From Acidobacteriota bacterium (GTDB taxonomy: Bacteria > Acidobacteriota > Blastocatellia > Pyrinomonadales > Pyrinomonadaceae): a stretch of 7,603 nucleotides of DNA. Shown in pieces: positions 5,825-7,603 of this stretch. The DNA is taken from the NCBI GenBank assembly GCA_020853255.1, contig JADYZI010000354.1, positions 1-7,603 on the forward strand. The letters run 5' to 3'. Under the pieces are notes generated by a model. That model saw only the letters and a list, made by a program, of their open reading frames with translations, searched no databases and had not been told where the DNA came from. A program made the position numbers and the translations under genes. Each line of letters opens with the position of its first letter. Position 1 is the first letter of the stretch.

Positions 5825-6102
5825 TTTTGAAACTTTCGCTTATATTCCTTGATCTTGGCCTTCTCGATAGCGTCCTTTAATGCCTTGCCTGATAATCCGA
5901 ATTTCTCCCGCGGAATGCTCGCCAAAAGAGCTTGTCGAGCCTCTTCGAATTGCTTCACTGTGATTCCGGGATCAAGTACGATCTTATTGTCGCTGCTGAC
6001 CGACACCTGAACCCGGCGTCCTTGCTCAATACCGAAATGCTTCCGAATCGACGAGGGAATTGTAATAGTCCCTTTACTGGTCACCGTTGTCGAATATTTC
6101 AT
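5821..6102 (-). CDS. vapB: AbrB/SpoVT-type antitoxin (VapB-like)
   Basis: This 93-residue protein has a SpoVT-AbrB swapped-hairpin DNA-binding domain at residues 1-46 (YSTTVTSKGTITIPSSIRKHFGI, then VQVSVSSDNKIVLDP). A basic, helical C-terminal arm (about 48-93) probably wraps the VapC partner. In this family the antitoxin blocks the PIN active site and binds operator DNA to repress its own operon. The gene overlaps vapC by 4 nt. No Shine-Dalgarno precedes the ATG at 6102. Instead a promoter ends 7 nt upstream, suggesting a leaderless message. Confidence 0.92.
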   Translation of the reverse strand: MKYSTTVTSKGTITIPSSIRKHFGIEQGRRVQVSVSSDNKIVLDPGITVKQFEEARQALLASIPREKFGLSGKALKDAIEKAKIKEYKRKFQK

Positions 6103-6103
6103 G

Positions 6104-6128
6104 TATTACATATTACAAGTTGTATTAC
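6104..6128. repeat. Three TATTAC units at the vapBC promoter (candidate operator)
   Basis: TATTAC occurs at 6104-6109, 6111-6116 and 6123-6128, with a longer TGTATTAC shared by the first and third copies (6102 and 6121, 19 bp apart). The copies cover the -10 region and part of the spacer of the antitoxin promoter. Repeated short sites of this kind are typical operators for AbrB-type antitoxins, so autoregulation is likely. Confidence 0.5.
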
Positions 6129-6138
6129 GTTTTGTCGA
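6110..6138 (-). promoter_or_regulatory. vapBC(-purM) promoter, probably leaderless
   Basis: On the minus strand TCGACA (6138-6133, one mismatch from TTGACA) is followed after exactly 17 nt by TAATAT (6115-6110). Only 7 nt separate the -10 from the ATG at 6102, so transcription would start at or within a base or two of the start codon. The promoter would drive vapB, vapC and probably purM. Confidence 0.55.
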
Positions 6139-6159
6139 TTTCTTTCAAAACGGCGAATT

Positions 6160-6924
6160 CTAACCGGGTCTATTGCTATCGATGCCAAATTCTTGCAGCA
6201 GGAATGCAGCGAAATCATCAGGCGTTCCAATCTCGGTTTCTTCTCGTCCGTTGCTTTCGTTGATGATGAACTTTCCGCCCGTCAGCGTCTTTCGCCCGTT
6301 CATGGTCAAGATCGAACAAACCTTTCCTTTCGTAAAATGCGAATCCGGTGAATATTGCTGAAAGTCGCACATTTCGGTGAATTCTGATAATTCGCGTGAA
6401 ATATCCTGAAAGATGTACTCGCTTTTCCAATCGGCGCTATCGCGTTTTGCGACGTCAAGATATTGGTCTTCAAAACGGCGGATCACGAAAACGCCAGCCG
6501 CATCTTGTTGTTCGGCTCCGAGGCTGAACCTGAGTGGTTCGGTTGTAAAATCGCCGAAACCGACATCGGTCAGATATTCATCGTCGCCGATCGTAACGAT
6601 AATTGCGGCGTGGTCAAATTCCGGGCCGTATTCGGTGCCGTTAAAGACTCGGGCCGAGATCAGCCGGGTTTGAAATCCCAACTCCTTGAGGAATTCATTG
6701 AACAGCCCGTTCAGCTCATAACAAAACCCGCCGCGGCGGTTTGTGACGATCTTTTCGTAGATCCTTTCCGTATCTAAAATTATCGGCCGTTTCCAATGAA
6801 TATCGAGATTTTCAAACGGAACGGTTAGCAGGTGCTTCCGCTGGAGGAGTCGAAGAACCTCTTCGTTCGGTTCCAGATGGTCAGGCTCCAGACCCAATCG
6901 TTCCAAATAGGCCCGAACGTTCAT
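6160..6924 (-). CDS. nat: Arylamine N-acetyltransferase
   Basis: NAT moves an acetyl (or other acyl) group from CoA to aromatic amines and hydrazines through a cysteine intermediate. The chosen start gives 254 residues beginning MNVRAYLERLGL, the usual family N-terminus. The catalytic triad is intact: Cys68 in RRGGFCYELN, His105 in FDHAAI and Asp120 in LTDVGFGD, close to the classical 69/107/122 spacing. The PFENLDIHW segment is also conserved. An ATG at 6942 would add six residues, but the ATG at 6924 overlaps the upstream gene's stop as ATGA (6924-6921) and fits the family better. It is coupled to the DUF5990-like gene. The natural substrate is unknown. Confidence 0.95.
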   Translation of the reverse strand: MNVRAYLERLGLEPDHLEPNEEVLRLLQRKHLLTVPFENLDIHWKRPIILDTERIYEKIVTNRRGGFCYELNGLFNEFLKELGFQTRLISARVFNGTEYGPEFDHAAIIVTIGDDEYLTDVGFGDFTTEPLRFSLGAEQQDAAGVFVIRRFEDQYLDVAKRDSADWKSEYIFQDISRELSEFTEMCDFQQYSPDSHFTKGKVCSILTMNGRKTLTGGKFIINESNGREETEIGTPDDFAAFLLQEFGIDSNRPG

Positions 6925-7346
6925 TTTTCCACGATTCTCCATTCCAAGCCCTTTACGCTCGCACAGATCGGCCCACCATCGCGGCTGATGCCCGGTATTT
7001 CAGCTTCGAACCTGGCGCCGGGTGACCTCAGGACCGACTCAACCAATTCCTTCGATATCGACATCAGCGATAGCTTTGCCCGTCTTGTCCAGCAGCTTCC
7101 GAACTGACCGGCCGAGGTGCCGGAATTCAAATAAATAAACCTCGCGTCTTTTGGGCCCTGTGCAAACGGCCCGAGGAAATTCGGGACCGAAGTATCAACG
7201 TCGGCCAGCAATGAAAACTCGAAAAGCTTTCGTGACCTTGAGTCCGTCACCGGGTCGATCAGTTCGTCGCGCCCTTTCTGGATCTTCATCTCCACGCCGA
7301 ATAGCGGGTCAGTGACAATGATTCGAAAGGGAATTTCATGTTTCAT
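6921..7346 (-). CDS. DUF5990-like protein
   Basis: From the ATG at 7346 this encodes 141 residues starting MKHEIPFRIIVTDPLFGVEM. The order of motifs (IVTDP..GV near the start, FEFSLLADV, then FLGPFAQGPKDARFIYL, then an AGQFGSCWTRRAKLSL segment, and finally DGGPICASV) matches my recollection of the DUF5990 family, a small cytosolic beta-rich domain of unknown function. No signal peptide or membrane segment is present. The frame stays open upstream to 7496, but those 50 residues look random and overlap the divergent gene start at 7479, while MKHEIPF fits the family start and lies just after a TATAAT box. The stop overlaps the NAT ATG, so the two are probably co-expressed. Confidence 0.82.
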   Translation of the reverse strand: MKHEIPFRIIVTDPLFGVEMKIQKGRDELIDPVTDSRSRKLFEFSLLADVDTSVPNFLGPFAQGPKDARFIYLNSGTSAGQFGSCWTRRAKLSLMSISKELVESVLRSPGARFEAEIPGISRDGGPICASVKGLEWRIVEK

Positions 7347-7362
7347 TCGCTTGAAAGAAAAA

Positions 7363-7368
7363 ATTATA
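7363..7368 (-). promoter_or_regulatory. -10 box for the DUF5990-nat pair
   Basis: A perfect TATAAT on the minus strand at 7368-7363 lies 16 nt before the ATG at 7346, giving a leader of roughly 10 nt. No convincing -35 is visible at 16-18 nt upstream. It supports the 7346 start over the longer frame. Confidence 0.45.
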
Positions 7369-7409
7369 ACCACTCGCCGGACCAAAAACGAAACATTGAT
7401 GTACTTTGA

Positions 7410-7439
7410 TTGACTTGGAACGCCAGCGCCGTTTAGCAT
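7410..7439 (+). promoter_or_regulatory. Candidate promoter of the divergent right-edge gene
   Basis: TTGACT (7410-7415) and TAGCAT (7434-7439) are separated by 18 nt on the plus strand, about 40 nt before the ATG at 7479. It would fire divergently from the DUF5990-nat promoter in the same 132-bp gap. Confidence 0.35.
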
Positions 7440-7478
7440 TTTTGAAGCGTGGGCCTCCGACGGCCAAACCGCAACATT

Positions 7479-7603
7479 ATGAGTTTTACATTGCACGACT
7501 TGAGTTCGGAGAACTTCGAATTCACCGCCAACGTATGGAATTGGAAAGCCGCGCTCGAGGTAATAAAAGGCCTCGATATACTTAGCGAAGGCAAGATCAG
7601 GCA
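7479..7603 (+). CDS. Start of an unrecognised gene, cut by window end
   Basis: From the ATG at 7479 the frame is open to the end of the window (41 full codons). It reads MSFTLHDLSSENFEFTANVW, then NWKAALEVIKGLDILSEGKIR and Gln. The sequence looks protein-like, with an amphipathic helix after a W-x-W motif, and the frame avoids stops. I do not recognise the family. No good Shine-Dalgarno precedes it, as for several genes here. It is divergent from the DUF5990-like gene, and a promoter candidate lies at 7410-7439. Confidence is limited by the short visible length. Confidence 0.55.
   Translation, partial: MSFTLHDLSSENFEFTANVWNWKAALEVIKGLDILSEGKIR

Noticed and set aside
7347..7496. N-terminal extension of the DUF5990-like gene by 50 residues
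   Set aside because: The extension looks random, runs over the TATAAT box and overlaps the divergent gene start; the family-like sequence begins at the ATG at 7346.

Overview
The window reads as bacterial chromosome of moderate GC content with mostly core and a few accessory genes. No single gene proves the lineage. The mix of L34, PurM, PurN, a DUF5335-like protein, a DUF5990-like protein and two PIN toxin modules, with several genes lacking clear Shine-Dalgarno sites, would fit Acidobacteriota (Blastocatellia/Pyrinomonadaceae-like). That placement is inference.

Layout. At the left edge the first 21 codons of rpmH (ribosomal protein L34) run leftward out of the window, behind a good promoter and a short hairpin. 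A gene-free stretch of about 350 bp follows, with an inverted repeat and phased ACGAAA units. Next is one rightward gene, a DUF5335-like protein with a strong ribosome binding site. It meets purN tail to tail at a shared CTAG. From there to about 7350 everything is on the minus strand. In transcription order: DUF5990-like protein, arylamine N-acetyltransferase, AbrB-type antitoxin, VapC-type PIN toxin, purM, an unrecognised 159-residue protein, a membrane-anchored transglutaminase-like protein, an HTH (excisionase-type) antitoxin, a PIN toxin, and purN. At the right edge a divergent rightward gene begins and is cut by the window end.

How the genes fit together. PurN (step 3) and PurM (step 5) belong to de novo purine synthesis and often form a compact purM-purN operon. 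Here the order and orientation are kept, but they are about 3 kb apart. Each is preceded directly by a PIN toxin gene on the same strand: the toxin stop overlaps the purN start by 4 bp in one case and lies 7 bp before the purM start in the other. The two modules have unrelated antitoxins and different PIN subtypes, so they look like two separate acquisitions. This purine/toxin-antitoxin coupling is the most notable point in the window. NAT and the DUF5990-like gene form a second translationally coupled pair (ATGA overlap), which moves the NAT start to the shorter, family-typical N-terminus.
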